Below, piece by piece: positions 1-12,532 of a DNA stretch of 64,000 bases (the first letter of the stretch is position 1; each line of letters starts with the position of its first letter). A program made the translations under genes and the position numbers. The DNA is from Paraspadella gotoi (taxonomy: Eukaryota > Chaetognatha). The stretch covers positions 15,403,859 through 15,467,858 of the forward strand of contig CM119266.1 in assembly GCA_051294375.1 (NCBI GenBank). Direction: 5' to 3'. The notes beneath the pieces are model-generated. The model had not been told where the DNA came from. It ran no database searches and was given only the letters and a program-made list of their open reading frames with translations.

Positions 1-3000
1 AACGCCATCTACGGCGCCGTGAAAAACGCTCACGATAAGGTCGTCGCCGCGCTGTTCAAATGCGAAGGTGCGTGGATGAAGGAAAATGGCTCATGGACCC
101 ACATTGCACTAATACAATTTAGTCTTATTTTTTTTTTTATTTTAGGTATTGTTTCATCTGTCTCACGGATCGAATGTTAGATATTAGGCCGAGGTTTCCA
201 ACACAATCATTGTAAGCCCTGCGCTTGTCGTGAAGTTTGATATTATATCTGCTTAAGTTTATTACTTTTTCTTTCATTTAATATTTACTTAATTCATTCC
301 TAGGTTTCGACATCAACTCCGTGGACGCGGATGGCGACTCGATCCTTCATCTCGCGCTTCGACGTCGAGATCGAGTTGCCCCGGCGGCCGACGAGATCAA
401 TCAAGTCTTCGCTAGGGTCGGTTGGTCGGTTGGTCGGTTGGTCGGTTGGTCGGTTGGTCGGTTGGTCGGTTGGTCGGTTGGTCGGTTGGTCGGTTAGCCA
501 GTTGGTTGGTTGGTTGGTTGCTCGGTTAGTCTGTTATTCTCTCGGAATGACTTGTGATGGATTTTTTTTCTCTCTCCGTGCATATTCATGATAAAAAATG
601 TCATCAAAATATAAACTACTATGCACGAGAAAAATTTTCACCTTCTTAACGTCAATATTTTTAAAATCTATATTTCAACGGTCTTCAAAAGGTAACGCAT
701 AAATTCAAACTGAATAAAATTTCGTTTCTCTCGCATATTTTTCTTTTTCTTTCGAAATATAATTCCATTTCTTTCTTCTTCTTTTTTTTTGAAAACCTTC
801 TTTCCTTCGTCGCGCTACGTTCTTCTCGAATTCCGCTCGACGCTCGCAAATCTCCAGAGTTGTTTTTTTTTTTTTTTTTTTCATTTTATTCGCGAAATAA
901 TATTGAAGAAAAAATCTCCGCCGCCGCCGTCTGCGAAATTCTCGATCGTGTTCACGAGTCATAAAAACGGCGAAATTAACGCCTGGGCAAAATCCGGCAA
1001 TATTACTTACCCCCCCCCCCCACAAAAAAAAGAAAAGAAAAAAAAAAGAAACAAGAAATAATCTGTAGGGCATCGACCGGAGAATAATTTTCTTTTTAGT
1101 TCTTTTTTTTTTATTTCTTTATTTATTCCGCTGTAAGCCGCGCGAAATCCCAAGTATTGAATGGGGAAGGCCTATTAATTTTCCTCGCCCCAACACGCTT
1201 TTGCATCCTTCTCCGTTTAGCCAATGTTCCCCTCTCTCTTTTACTTTTTTTTTTCTATCTCTCTCCACCTCTCTCCCTTTCACTCACTATCCTCCTTTCT
1301 TTTCTTTTTTTTATCTTAGGCTAAAGCGCGAGCGGCCGAAGAGCGAGAGAGGAAGGAGGCGGAGGAAAGAAAGGAGAGGAAAGAGAAGGAAGAACGAGAG
1401 AAAGAAAAGAAAGAATCTAAAGAGGAGGAAGAAACCGTCGAGGAAGATGACGAAAAGAAAAGAGAGGAAAGGAAAGAGAAAAGAAAGAAAAAACCCGGGG
1501 TACCGACCGAAGTAGAAGACGCCGACGACGACGATAAAATCGACGAGAATCTCATCCCGGAAGAGAAGGTGGGACGCCTTTGTTTTTTTGGCCCCGAGGT
1601 TTTAGTTGTTTGTCTGTTTTGAGTTCTGCGGGGTTTTTTTTTTTCTCATTTCGTGCGTGTGCGTGCGATAGTGAGTGATATGCGTGCGAGATTTGTTGCG
1701 CGTGTCCGTACGTGTTTGTTTATTTTCTGTATTTTTTTTTTTTTGAGAAACGTGACCGAAAAAAAAGTTATACTTATACGAAAAAAAAAAGTTTTACTGT
1801 GTTTATCGGACGCAACCAAATTTGAAAGAGGAAACGAGCTCGGATTGTTATGCAGAGGAACCGTTACTGAGTTTATTTATGTCATAAAGTGGTTTCGCCA
1901 GCGGAGCCCGACGCAGGGTGAAAATTGCCTTTCTAGAAAATAAGAGAGAGAGAGATTATCTATTTCCTAATATCGTGACCACAACTTCCACCCCCATTAA
2001 CCACCATCTCCCAAGGAAGAGGACCAGCTCTTGGTGGAGTCGACCTCCGTTCTGGACGAGACCGACGCCCGCGACAACCGGCGTCTCTTTAACTGGACCG
2101 ACGGCGCCGAGAACGCCGAGCAACGCCTCGCCTTTATGCGTCGACTGATGGCGCTCGGCGCGCGTGCCGACATTCGCAACCGGAAAGGGTGGGTAGAGGA
2201 AACGCTTTACTCGCAATGATAAAAGTAAAAAGACAAAAAAGCGACCAGGTATTATGCCTCTGATCGAAATAAGATGCAAGAAAAATGCATGATTATTTAG
2301 TATATACTATACCTACGACTCATTTACAATTACTTTGCCTCAACTACTTAACTACTTACTATATATTTGTAATTCTTTTGGTACTCCAAACAGAGAGACA
2401 TGCGCGGACGTCGCGTTGCAATGCTGCAACTGGCCTTGCCTTCGCCTCGTGGCGTTGGCAGGATGTCCCCTTTCCGCCGATCATCATCGCGCGTTGATGC
2501 AAGTGGCGGCCAACGAAGATTGGTGGTGGGATGGTTGGCGACCTGACGCCAACGACGCTCTCCAGACGGCAAGGGCGGAAGCACACAAAGAGGTCTTCAG
2601 GTGAAAGAGGGAATGATTGAAAAATGAAAGAGCCACCAAAATAAAATTTATAACATGGTAAATCCGACCTTAAAACCGGCAAAACAATTTCAATTTGTTA
2701 TTGTTTTGTTTTGTTTGGTTTGGCGCTTTAATCCATTTAGTCATTTGTCTTTGTTTGTTATCCGACGTTGTTTTTGCCCTCCCATCCTTTTCAACCCCTC
2801 GTCCGCAGGTCAGTCCAGGAACTCCGCTTCCACTCTTCGTCTTTGAAGCAGCTTCTTAGAGTCTTCATCCGCCGCCGACTCGGGAACAACCTGCCCGTCA
2901 TCTGCCCGGCGATGTCAACGGCGAGCGTCGTTGTCTCCAACGGCAAAGTCAACGTCGTAACCCACTTTGACAACGACACCAACGGCAACACCACCTCCAA

Positions 3001-3070
3001 CGACCGCGGTTTAGATTCCTTGGGAGGAATTCCTTTTTATCTCCGAGATTATTTATTGATGAAGGCTTGA
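1..3070 (+). CDS. Ankyrin-repeat / SOCS-box protein (ASB-like), 5'-partial
   Basis: Six coding exons are visible: 1-67, 304-416, 1320-1568, 2016-2188, 2394-2600 and 2809-3070 (stop TGA). Phases agree at every junction, giving 356 residues; the 5' end is outside the window. Exons 1-2 read as ankyrin units, with [19 protein letters not shown] and then [18 protein letters not shown]. Exon 3 is an 83-residue, almost purely E/K/R coil. Exon 4 returns to an ankyrin-like stretch ([18 protein letters not shown]) that continues into exon 5 (ETCADVAL). The last exon has [18 protein letters not shown] and, after an N/T-rich insert, [12 protein letters not shown], which resembles a split SOCS box. Known for the family: SOCS-box proteins recruit Elongin B/C and Cullin 5 for ubiquitylation, with ankyrin repeats binding the substrate. 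The adaptor role is therefore inferred. The ankyrin call is fairly safe; the SOCS call is less so. Confidence 0.72.
417..496. repeat. 8-bp tandem repeat (GGTCGGTT)n
   Basis: About ten near-perfect copies of GGTCGGTT, passing into a (GGTT)n tail to about 520. It begins exactly at the 5' splice site inferred for exon 2 of the ankyrin/SOCS gene, so every unit offers another GTCGGT donor-like hexamer. Confidence 0.95.
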
Positions 3071-4500
3071 TTTTTATTTTTGTTCCTTTCGCCGCTTGAT
3101 TTTTTATCATTATTTTTTTTTATGAATGAAGGCTTGGGTTTTATTCAATTTTTTTTCTCGGCTCAGTCCCGATGTTATTGTTTTCTTTGTTTCAATTTGT
3201 CGTTGTTAACTTGTTTATTATTGTTCAACGCTTCTTAATTGAAAGGTTTTGTGTTTTGTCACACGCGTTTATATTTTGATTTTTTTTTGTTTCTACAACT
3301 TTTTGTTTCCCAACGTTACACATTTCGCGACTTTATTCATAGGTCGCCATTCATAATACCCCGACCTGATCTCCGGTAAATTGCTTGCTTTCAGTCCAAA
3401 CTTGTTTTTTTCTGCCAGTATTATTATATGATTAAATAACAAGTTGAATTTAAAAAAATGTTTATTTTCTTCATTCGATAAAAGCTCGCAAATGTATATA
3501 TATATACTTTCTTCTAATCTTTCCCCGTGGAATAATTTACGCCAACTTTTTTTTTTATTTTTCATTGTTTCCAACTGAAAAAAAAAAGTTACTCTCGTCA
3601 CGCGTATCATGGGGCGTTGAGCGGTGGCCACCGGAAATCTATGGCCGCATAAACAAACAGAGGGGACAGAATGAGGGGAACCAAGAAGGAGGAGGAAGAG
3701 GAGGAGGAGGAGGAAGAAGAAGAGGAGGAGGAAACCGGGTGGCGTTTTGAACCGGAAGTAGAATAACGGTTGAGTGGGGAAGACGCAAGCATTCCTATTG
3801 CGCTTGGTTGATTTGTATGATTATCGACTGTCCACTAAATCGAAAATATAATTATAAATTAGATTCATAAAACACGATGTTCATATTGATACGTTGTACG
3901 TTTAACCATGTAACTTGTTCCCACGCGTACCAACGCGTATGTGTGAATTCGAAAGTCTTATTCATATAATTCTTAACATGCTAAACAGAAATCGCTGTTT
4001 GTACAAATGAATATTTATCGACACCTCACTGCACTTCCGGTCATCGTTTTCTTCATTCCGCGTGACGAGCGTCGTCGTTACAAAGACGAAGAATCCTCGA
4101 TTCGAACCCCACAGGCGTCGTTACGAAATGTAGTTCAGTTCGTTCGACATTGAGGAAGAAACTGTACTCTGACGTTGAGCGAGTTCCCTGTGAAAACAAA
4201 ATCACCAAGACAAAAGTAGTTTGAACAGCGTTGGTCTGAATTCGTGTTAAATAAGTTGTTTTAAGAAAATATTTAGTATGTAATTGGTCAAGTATTCCGA
4301 TGTGGAAAAATTCCAAACACTCTTGCAAATAAACCGATTTTTTTTTAATTTTAGAGTTACCGTTGGCACAATCACGATATTTAGAAAATATGGAAAAAAA
4401 ATTCAACCATGTGCGCTTGAATTAAAAAAAGGAAACTGCATTCAGTGTACTTTAAAGTTAGAATACTGCCGATTCAAACCAGTTGTTATTGTCATATTAG
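3071..4500. other. Intergenic, no gene recognised
   Basis: AT-rich DNA with T and A runs. At 3686-3735 there is a GAGGAG/GAAGAA polypurine tract whose two-strand ORFs (poly-G/E and poly-S) are compositional. I see no exon with a recognisable protein family here. Confidence 0.6.
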
Positions 4501-4502
4501 GA

Positions 4503-4699
4503 CGATGCAGCTACCAGGTTTTCTCATCTTCCTTTGGTACGCCCACCTAGTTGTCCTACAATCCTTTATTTTCTTCCTACCTGCTGGCCCCGCCACGGCG
4601 CCCGCCCGCTCGTCCCGTATGCACGACACGTCGCCCCCGGATGTAATCGAGCGGAGGGTGAAAGCTTCGGGGTCAACGCAGACAGGATGCGAGGCGGGG
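4503..4699 (+). CDS. Possible signal-peptide first exon of a secreted or membrane protein
   Basis: An ATG at 4503 opens about 65 codons beginning MQLPGFLIFLWYAHLVVLQS, a strongly hydrophobic start followed by FIFFLPAGPATAPARSS, which could be a signal-peptidase region. The frame runs into a good donor (GCGGG|GTAAGAC) at about 4699-4700. The stretch is GC-rich like other exons here and unlike its surroundings. I could not find the next exon, and no family is recognised. It may be chance; only the signal-like N-terminus and the donor support it. Confidence 0.3.
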
Positions 4700-4731
4700 T
4701 AAGACGTCGCCGAATGAAAGCCGTAGAATGA

Positions 4732-4946
4732 AGCAGAGAGAGAGAGAGATGGAGAGAGGGGAAGAGAGAGAGAGACAGAGGGAGAATGAGAGAGAAAGAC
4801 GAGAGGAGAAGAGGAGAGAGACCCGTGGAATGAGCGGGAAAGAGAAACGGAAAGGAATATTGAAGCTGAGAAGAAAAGAAAGGGAAGAATAGAAGGCGGG
4901 CGACAGAGGCGGAGCGAGAGAGAGAGACAGGAGAGGAGAGAGAGAG

Positions 4947-4982
<36 letters not shown>

Positions 4983-4985
4983 AGG
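4732..4985. repeat. GA-rich imperfect microsatellite
   Basis: About 250 bases of interrupted GAGAGA/GGAGA/GAAAG purine tract. Long ORFs across it on either strand (S/L-rich or R/E-rich) are by-products of the repeat. Confidence 0.9.
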
Positions 4986-5254
4986 GAAAGAAGGAAAGAA
5001 AGAAAAGAAAGGGAGATCTGCATGAAAACAGAATTAAGGTTAATATCGGAAATTGTTTCGCAATCATCGTCTCTCACGATCGCCCATTATTACGGATAAA
5101 GAAAAGGAGGAAAAACCGAAAAAAAAAGGAAAGGAAAGGAAACCGGAAGAGCAAAGAAAATAGAAAGAAAGGGGGAAAAAAAGGCAGGAAGGAAAAAAGA
5201 AAGATGTAGTCGGGCATTGCCTTAGTTTCACCCGTCCTATAAGCCATGACTCTT

Positions 5255-5790
5255 TCAGTTGTGACCCGGTGGCTCATTGAGTAAAGCCATCAAGCTCATG
5301 ACCACTAGGTACGGAGGTTCAATCCCAACCTGTACCTACCCTGCGGCGAAGAGTGAGGACGGCCGTAAGCCGCCTTGCGGCGTGGCAAACCCTCAAGCCT
5401 GGTGCCAAGCCCAGGGACCCGTTCCATGTCTGCTAGAGGGGTTATAAAGTTACGGATAGTCAATCTTTCTGCCCACTTAGCGCCTTATCCCACACAAAGG
5501 AGGGAAGAAACTTTCAAAAGGAAGGCATCAAGAAATAAGAGCTTGTGGCGAATCCTAAATTCGCTTCCCGTATAGCTTGGTGAATCTCAGCTCGTCCCAT
5601 TGGCTTGGACAGCTAAGTACTAACCGTGAGTTCCAGGTTGAGTCCCCTCACGGTCACGCTGGATGAAGTGTCATGATGTCGGCATAAACACGCCAGTGGC
5701 ATGGGGTGGTCACTGCAGATCCAATTCCTTGAGCGCCAGCTGTCGGGAGATGCCTCACACCCCGGGCATCACACAGTCTCCCCGTTGCCA
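5255..5790 (+). repeat. tRNA-derived (SINE-like) repeat, tentative
   Basis: A Pol III-type A-box-like stretch (TGGCTCATTGAG, 5270-5281) is followed about 35 bp later by a near-consensus B box (GGTTCAATCCC, 5316-5326), the spacing expected in a tRNA head. The sequence then continues as several hundred bases of unrelated, GC-richer DNA, as in SINE bodies. A second tRNA-like piece at about 5620-5660 contains GGTTGAGTCCC inside a CCGTGAG..CTCACGG stem. It does not fold into a full cloverleaf that I can defend, so it is not called as a tRNA gene. Boundaries are uncertain. Confidence 0.4.
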
Positions 5791-6249
5791 TAAGCTCGCA
5801 AATACAGTCGGCTTTAGGGTAGAATTAACGTTCTTGTAAGCTTATCTCTGGATTAAAGCTTTTTATAGGGCATTAATAAAAAGAGGGATTAATGGATTTG
5901 AAATGGGAAGACGGATCTTCCTTTCTCCGCGAATCAGCTGGAGATCGGGCGGAGACTGGAGAGGATCGTGGTAGGGACTGAGGTAAGTCACGAATTGAAG
6001 GTGAGGAGGGGAAAACGCTTTCGGAATCGGGATTTAGATTTGAGCGAGGGAGAGGATAAGTAAAATCGGGATATTTTGATAACCCGGGTTCTCCGAGGTA
6101 AACGCAAAGGACCAAGCTGCAGTTGTGCGGCGGATATATCGAACATGCGGATCGCTTATGGAACGAAGGGTTACCTGGAGTGAAACGTGAGGAGAATGAG
6201 ACTCGAGTATAAAAGGAAACGCTAGAGAGAGGACGAGGGAGAGAAGAGG

Positions 6250-6700
6250 TAAGGCTTAAGGGGCGCCGCTCATTAAAACCAGTTCGCGTCGAGAGAGAGA
6301 GAACAAACGCGGATGGAACTGATAGAGGAAACGCGAGTGCGATTTCAATGGGAGGAGGAAGATGGAAGAACTGGCGAACTGGAAAAAACAAGGGGAGTTC
6401 GTCCCGGGGAAGTAGGGAGCGAGGGGAAGAGGAAAGGAGTTGGAGTTTTCGCACCAGCGGCAGCCGTGGCGCCTCGTCGGTCGCCGCGGCAGCAGCGGAA
6501 AAAAGATCCGCCTCCGCCGCAGCCAAGTCGTTTCGCGCGCGAGGTCGGTTGCGCGCGCGCGTGCGTCGGAGAGAGAGAGTGAAAAGAGCCTGAGCGCGTG
6601 GCGGCGTGCGAACTGCGTGCGCGGGGAGTGGAAATTTCGTGCGCCGCGTTCGCGAACCAAAAACCTCGCAGCGAAACACTAGAGAGAAACACAGACCCAT
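6250..6700. promoter_or_regulatory. CpG-rich patch, possible promoter or 5' exon
   Basis: A GC- and CpG-rich stretch (for example GCGCGCGCGCGTGCG near 6550) stands out from AT-rich flanks. Overlapping ORFs exist on both strands, all Arg/Ser/Pro-rich low complexity. The composition would suit a promoter or untranslated exon, but I see no TATA box, splice pair or protein family that assigns it to a gene. Confidence 0.25.
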
Positions 6701-6832
6701 AGTTCAACCTCGTCGCCCGCGAATGTCGACCAGTTTCTTTCTTGATTCTCTTTCTTTTTATTTCTTTTCTCGTAGGAGGATCTTCTTTCTTTTTTCCGTT
6801 CCATTTCCATTTATCTCGCTCTCTGTCTCTGT

Positions 6833-6838
6833 CTCTGT

Positions 6839-6887
<49 letters not shown>

Positions 6888-6917
6888 CTCTCTCCTCTCT
6901 CTTCTCTCTCTCCTCTC

Positions 6918-6948
<31 letters not shown>

Positions 6949-6950
6949 GA
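6833..6950. repeat. (CT)n microsatellite
   Basis: Interrupted CT dinucleotide tract just 3' of the CpG-rich patch. Confidence 0.95.
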
Positions 6951-7328
6951 TAATACTTAAAACAAAAAAGCGGGAAAAAAATGGCGCCGGAGGATCAAAA
7001 GAGCGACGCCCACGTTTTCGCGTTCTCGTCTTTCTCGTCTCTTTGTCTCTTTCTCTTTCTTTCTCGTTTCTTTTTTTTCGAGGCACTTGAAAACTTCAGT
7101 ACTTCCTTTACTGAGACTTAAACAAAAAATAAAAGTAAAAACCGAGAAAAAACATTCGAACAAATTATCAAATAAAAACCAACGGAAAAAAAAATCCGGG
7201 GAAAATCTGTTTCGCGAGATTTGTTTCAACTCGTCCGACGATTACCGAGGCAACGTTGTCGAACTTAGTTTGGAAAAACGAGCCGCAGAGAGAGTTGATA
7301 GCTGTATGGTCGTTTGTGTGTGTGCGTG

Positions 7329-7330
7329 AG

Positions 7331-7418
<88 letters not shown>
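7329..7418. repeat. (GA)n microsatellite
   Basis: GAGAGA tract following a short TGTGTG run. Confidence 0.95.
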
Positions 7419-7422
<4 letters not shown>

Positions 7423-8805
7423 TTAATCTCAATTCCACCAGACGCGTTCGTCCTGCGCCGTTTTATAATTTTGATTTGTTCATCCCCGCTCAATTTTTTT
7501 CATCAATACAATGGAAAAGCCGTTGCTTTCTCGTTTATCATCTAAGGGCAAAACCATACATAGTTTCCTATAGTTTCTCATTCTTTAATTCGATGTCAAT
7601 GACAATGACATCCTTCCCTCGTTTTTTTTCATCCATCTACATTGATTCTAATTTTTCATTATTTTTTTTCAGATTTCAATACCAGAAATTCATCTTTGAG
7701 GTCAGCAGCTGGTTTCCTCGACTTAGTCACAGATTGTTAACAATTGCCAAGTTTGGCCCAAACTTTGGGTCATGATTTGTCGCTTTAATAAAACCCTTCT
7801 TCGTAAAAATCCGTAAAAGCACTGATCCGCTCTTGTAGTTTGTTCAAAAAAGTCTCAAAGAATATCTTATATTTTCTACATATATTTACATATTTCTTCG
7901 GTTGCGAAGGGCATTTTGCTTTTTATTTGGATCTATTGCTCATAACACTGGAACAGACGGACCAAATTCGCTCTCTCCCTTTCTCTCTCTTCCTTATCAT
8001 ATTTTGTTTGACAATTCGTCGTTTCCATTGGTCGATTGCCCTTTCGTTCATGTCGAGCCGGGGGCGCTCGCAAGTATTTCTTATATTGTCCGCGTTTACT
8101 GGTGCGATCGTAAATCGGTTTCAGCAGTCTGCTCGGAGCATTGAGCTTTATTTCTTTTTAATTTTTAACTCGCTCATGAGAAAGTTTTGCATTAGTTAAT
8201 ATCTTCCTTTGATTCCTATTTATTTTTAGATACTAATTCAGCTTTTAAGTTAATTTTTTATGTTGCTTAGTATGTCGCAGTGCAAGATAAAAGCTAAAAG
8301 CGAGTTTCACCCTACTTTTGCATGAATTTGTTCATCTCGGAGCCAACTCCTTCAGGTCGGCTGAAATCAATAATTATTTTTTTCGCCCCAGTGAAACTCC
8401 TTTTTGCGATAGGCATAGCGATATTGCGTACAGTGCACAACAATTTATATGACAAAATATGACACGATGAAAAATCATGTAACAATTCATAAATGAAATG
8501 TCGTTATTGGATTTGTTAATTTTGTCTCTCTTAATTTTTTCATACTTTTCCAGCATCTTTCTAGTACTACCTTTTTTCGTTTTTTATTCTGAAAAAAATG
8601 TAGCAACCTCGCACTCAATGATATACGTACGTTAGTCTATCGCTATGTAATATTCAGTCCAGTATAAAAATGTCGGCCATATTGAATACCAAAATGAAAG
8701 CCAAGAGCGAGAGTTAATCCTTCCTCCTCCGGAGAAAGCCATGATTAAACGCTAAACCCGTGGGAGTTTTTTTTTTTTTTTTGAGTAGAGAGAAAGAAGA
8801 GTAGA

Positions 8806-8899
<94 letters not shown>
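8806..8899. repeat. (GA)n microsatellite
   Basis: About 94 bases of GA repeat with few interruptions. Confidence 0.95.
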
Positions 8900-8902
<3 letters not shown>

Positions 8903-10540
8903 GAAGAAGACGATATTATGCGAGTCACTCAACGGTGAAGTAATATTGAAAGCAATCACTTTGAGAGGGAAAAAGGAAAGGGTGCGGAACTTGGCGAAAA
9001 ATTGCTTCTTCGCTCTTGACATTTACTGGTCCTGCCGGCAGTTGTTTATTCTCTTTTTTTTTATGGGTGCACCATTACGGAAATTATAAAAGGAACGGCC
9101 GCTTAAAAATATATTTCATACATTTCGAAATATTTAAATTTAGGTACTACGTTTTGAATCGTCGCCGCGTTACTTACGACGCCCATAAAAATATACAAAA
9201 CGCGCTTCGCTTCACTTAAAAGTTTTCGCTTCTCGAGCTTAACTCACTTGGCTTTCCTCACTTTTTAGCATCTTGTTTAAGCTTCGTGAAAATTTATCGG
9301 CTATTTTCTCCTCGCTCTTCAGGTAACGTTGGCCAAAGGTAAGTAGGTAGGTTTTTTTTAGAGCAAATGTCTTCGGGGACTCTCGAAAAAAAAAACCGTG
9401 AAGCCATCGCGGTTATGGTCCTCGTTTTCTTCGTTGTTATTTTTCGCTTCCGTTGTTGCGACGGCTGACGAGGAAACCCCTTGCTTCGGGACTCACCGTC
9501 TGGGGCAGAACTGAGGTTCGTAATCGGTTCAAACACTCTCGTGGTCGATTCTACATTCATCGGGATTCTTAAGAATTAATAAGGTCGATGACGAGAGCCG
9601 AGGGAAACTTAACTTACTTTTCCATTTTCCATTCCGTTTGCGATATATCTTGGCGTCTGAGACTCTCATTTTCCTTCCCGTATCCACCGCAGTCCGTCCT
9701 CAGCCTCATCTCAATGGTTGAGCGGGCTAGTTCATCTCGTCCCGGGCTTAAGCCCCGGTTATCCCGGTTCTGGCTTAAATGTGACGGGACCGGTTTAAAT
9801 ATGCTAGTTCCGAGTGTAGGTCACAATACCCCGTGCCCCTGGTATCACAGGGAATTCAATAGTTTCCATAACATCCACATTTCTGGCATTCGACCTCGCG
9901 GCTTCAAAGTCGATGAGAAGAAACGATCGCCGTCGCCAATTTACAATTAGGTCAAGAGTTTCGTGACTCCATCTCTTCCGCAGTTTTGTTCTTCCTCTCG
10001 AATTCTAACAACGCCTCCCGCGGAGCGCAGCCGCGCTCAAACTACGGACAGCGGAGCGCGTTTTTTTGGAAATGCTCCGCGCCGCTAAATCACCCCTCGT
10101 CGGGGGTCGAAACTTCTGGGGCGAAAACACAATTTTTTTTCCTAGAGAGAGAGAGAGAGACTCGTCCCGACTCGACCCGCGCGAGAGGCCGAAAAAATAA
10201 ACTCGCGCGCCTGGGCATCGCCTCTCGCTTTACAAGCTGCTTGACGCCGGACGCTTGTTCGTGATTACAGTCTATTCACGATATATGTTTGGATGAAGGA
10301 TTTTAATTTTTCAGAAAGAAAGATAAAAATTGAGAAAGAAAAAGAGTAAGAAACAGAGTGAAGGTTTTTGTTCATCAAAACAAATTAATTTATTCATGAG
10401 TTTGATATTTTTTGAAGCTGAAAAAATTGGAAAGAGCGATGAAGGTGAAGGCGCCGTTTATTTATCTGAAGAATAAAGATTCATTTTGGAGATTTTTTTA
10501 GCGAGGCCTGAGATTCCTTCCAGAGATATATATTTTAGGT

Positions 10541-10551
10541 GATTCTCTCTC

Positions 10552-10640
<89 letters not shown>
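10541..10640. repeat. (CT)n microsatellite
   Basis: CT dinucleotide tract with TCTTCTC interruptions. Confidence 0.95.
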
Positions 10641-10646
<6 letters not shown>

Positions 10647-10705
10647 TAAGCAACCTCAAACACGCTCACTTTCTCCACTTTTTCCGGTCTTCATTATGGG
10701 TCGTC

Positions 10706-10722
10706 CTCTCGTCGTCGTCTCT

Positions 10723-10755
<33 letters not shown>

Positions 10756-10757
10756 CT
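10706..10757. repeat. (GTC)n trinucleotide repeat
   Basis: GTCGTC tract with one TCT interruption; no convincing ORF uses it as coding sequence. Confidence 0.9.
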
Positions 10758-12493
10758 CCATTCGCTGACCTCGTTAAAAGAAACTCCCTTTTCTTGGTGC
10801 GGCCTTCACACTTTGCACAGTCGTCCTACATAGAATATCACACTCTCGTTTTTATGGGAAAAGAACAAAGAGAAAATCGATCGGAAGACAAATCGTCGAA
10901 TTCACAACAAACTCGAGGTCGCCGTAAACAATAATTCACGAGTCGGTGAAGACGGTCGTCTTCAAAAATGCTTTGCACTTTTTTTTTACTTTTTACAAAA
11001 ATGACATCTTTTAAATTTTAAAAATATTTCTAGTCGCTTTCTAGGAAAATCTTTTTACTACGATGATTACTCGATGAATATTTAGCGCAGCTTCGCGTAA
11101 ACTCCCCGTCAATCGATCCCCCCCTTCCCGCTGATTTTTAATTATCTCATTTTCATCTTTACTTTTGTTTTGCTGCGATCGTCACCTGCATTTTCTCACC
11201 GTCACATCCTTTTTCCGTTCCCTTCCCCCAGTCTTTTTATTTTCTTCATTCGATTTAAAAATGAAGTTCGAAATTTATTCGATTATAATTTTTTTTTCTC
11301 TAACTACGGCGGTTTTCAGAGTTTGAAATTTTTTTTATTTCGACAAAACAGTTTCTTCATTTTATTTCATGTTTGCGTCAATCCGCAAATATTTTTTTTT
11401 CCTAATTTTATTTCGCACTATTCGGTGAATCTTGTCTAGCCTCTCCAAGCGCTTCGGGTTACGACACCCCGATGTTGCACTCCGCGAACGACAATTCAAC
11501 ATTTATGTTTTGTTTTAGTATGAAACAATTCACTAAATAGACCTATTCTGCAATGTTTTGGAGAGTGTAGACTGGATTGTGGACAGTATCAAACTGTTCC
11601 GGGCATCACGCCGTCTTTGTCGCGAAAGAAATTTATGCCGGTCCCTCCTTTTAAAAATTATATCTGCTCTGATTACAAAAAACATGCCTTGAAAACTCTG
11701 GCAAGTTTTTCTCCTTTCGTTTTAATTCTCAATGTCTTTAAACAAGCAAACTGATAGAAGATTGACATTGAACTAAACAATTAATAAAATTTATATTAGT
11801 CCCATTACTTTATTTAATTATAACAAATGTAAGTGTTTTCAAAAACAGAGAACGACTCATAAACTGACGGACAGAAAGACATACAGACAGACATCGCTCA
11901 GACTGTTATCTCCATTACAAATCGTCGAATAACGAGAGATAGAGATCCCGAGAGATACCCAGTGAATCACCGAGACACAATTATCAAGTCGATGCATATA
12001 TCCGACTCGGGCTCGATATAATCAAATTAAAAGGGTTTTTTTTTCTCTCCCTCTTTTCGCAATCGAAAAAAAAAAAATAAAAAGACGGGGAAATTAATCA
12101 TTCGTCTCGGAAGGAAAGAGGCGCGTCTGTAGGAAGACGCAAGCAGGTGTAAATGTGGAAACAGATGCCACGACGCCTCAGGCGTTGGCCTCGAAAGCGC
12201 GCGCTCTTTCAACGAAACGGGTTGAATGATGGGAGAGCATTTGGTTGGTGATCAGAACAGAAATGTTGTTTGAATTTGAAGCGAAGGGAAGGAAAGGGCG
12301 TTGCCCGAAAGGAAAGTCACAAATATCATCGCGACATTGAAATTTGAAGTTGTATAATTAGGATGAATTCAATAAAGTTTGAAAGATATTTTACATTGCG
12401 AAAAATGTAGATTATCAAATTTAAACATAACTTATGTATTTGAGGGAGAGGGTCTTGCTTTCTAATATTTTTGATAAGTGACGATCAATGCTG

Positions 12494-12494
12494 A

Positions 12495-12531
<37 letters not shown>

Positions 12532-12532
12532 C
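12494..12532. repeat. (GGC)n trinucleotide repeat in a CpG-rich patch
   Basis: Twelve or so GGC units. Homopolymer ORFs in all frames (poly-A, poly-G) are artefacts of the repeat. The following 230 bases are CpG-rich and include a CACGTG E-box at about 12756, so this may be a regulatory or 5'UTR segment. Confidence 0.85.

Noticed and set aside
4060-4140. Minus-strand tRNA gene
   Set aside because: A GGTTCGAATC B-box-like match exists, but the T-stem does not pair and no A box is at the right distance.
5873-6700. 275-codon minus-strand ORF
   Set aside because: Ser/Arg/Pro low complexity, overlapped by long ORFs in other frames on both strands. It reflects GC- and GA-rich composition, with no domain.
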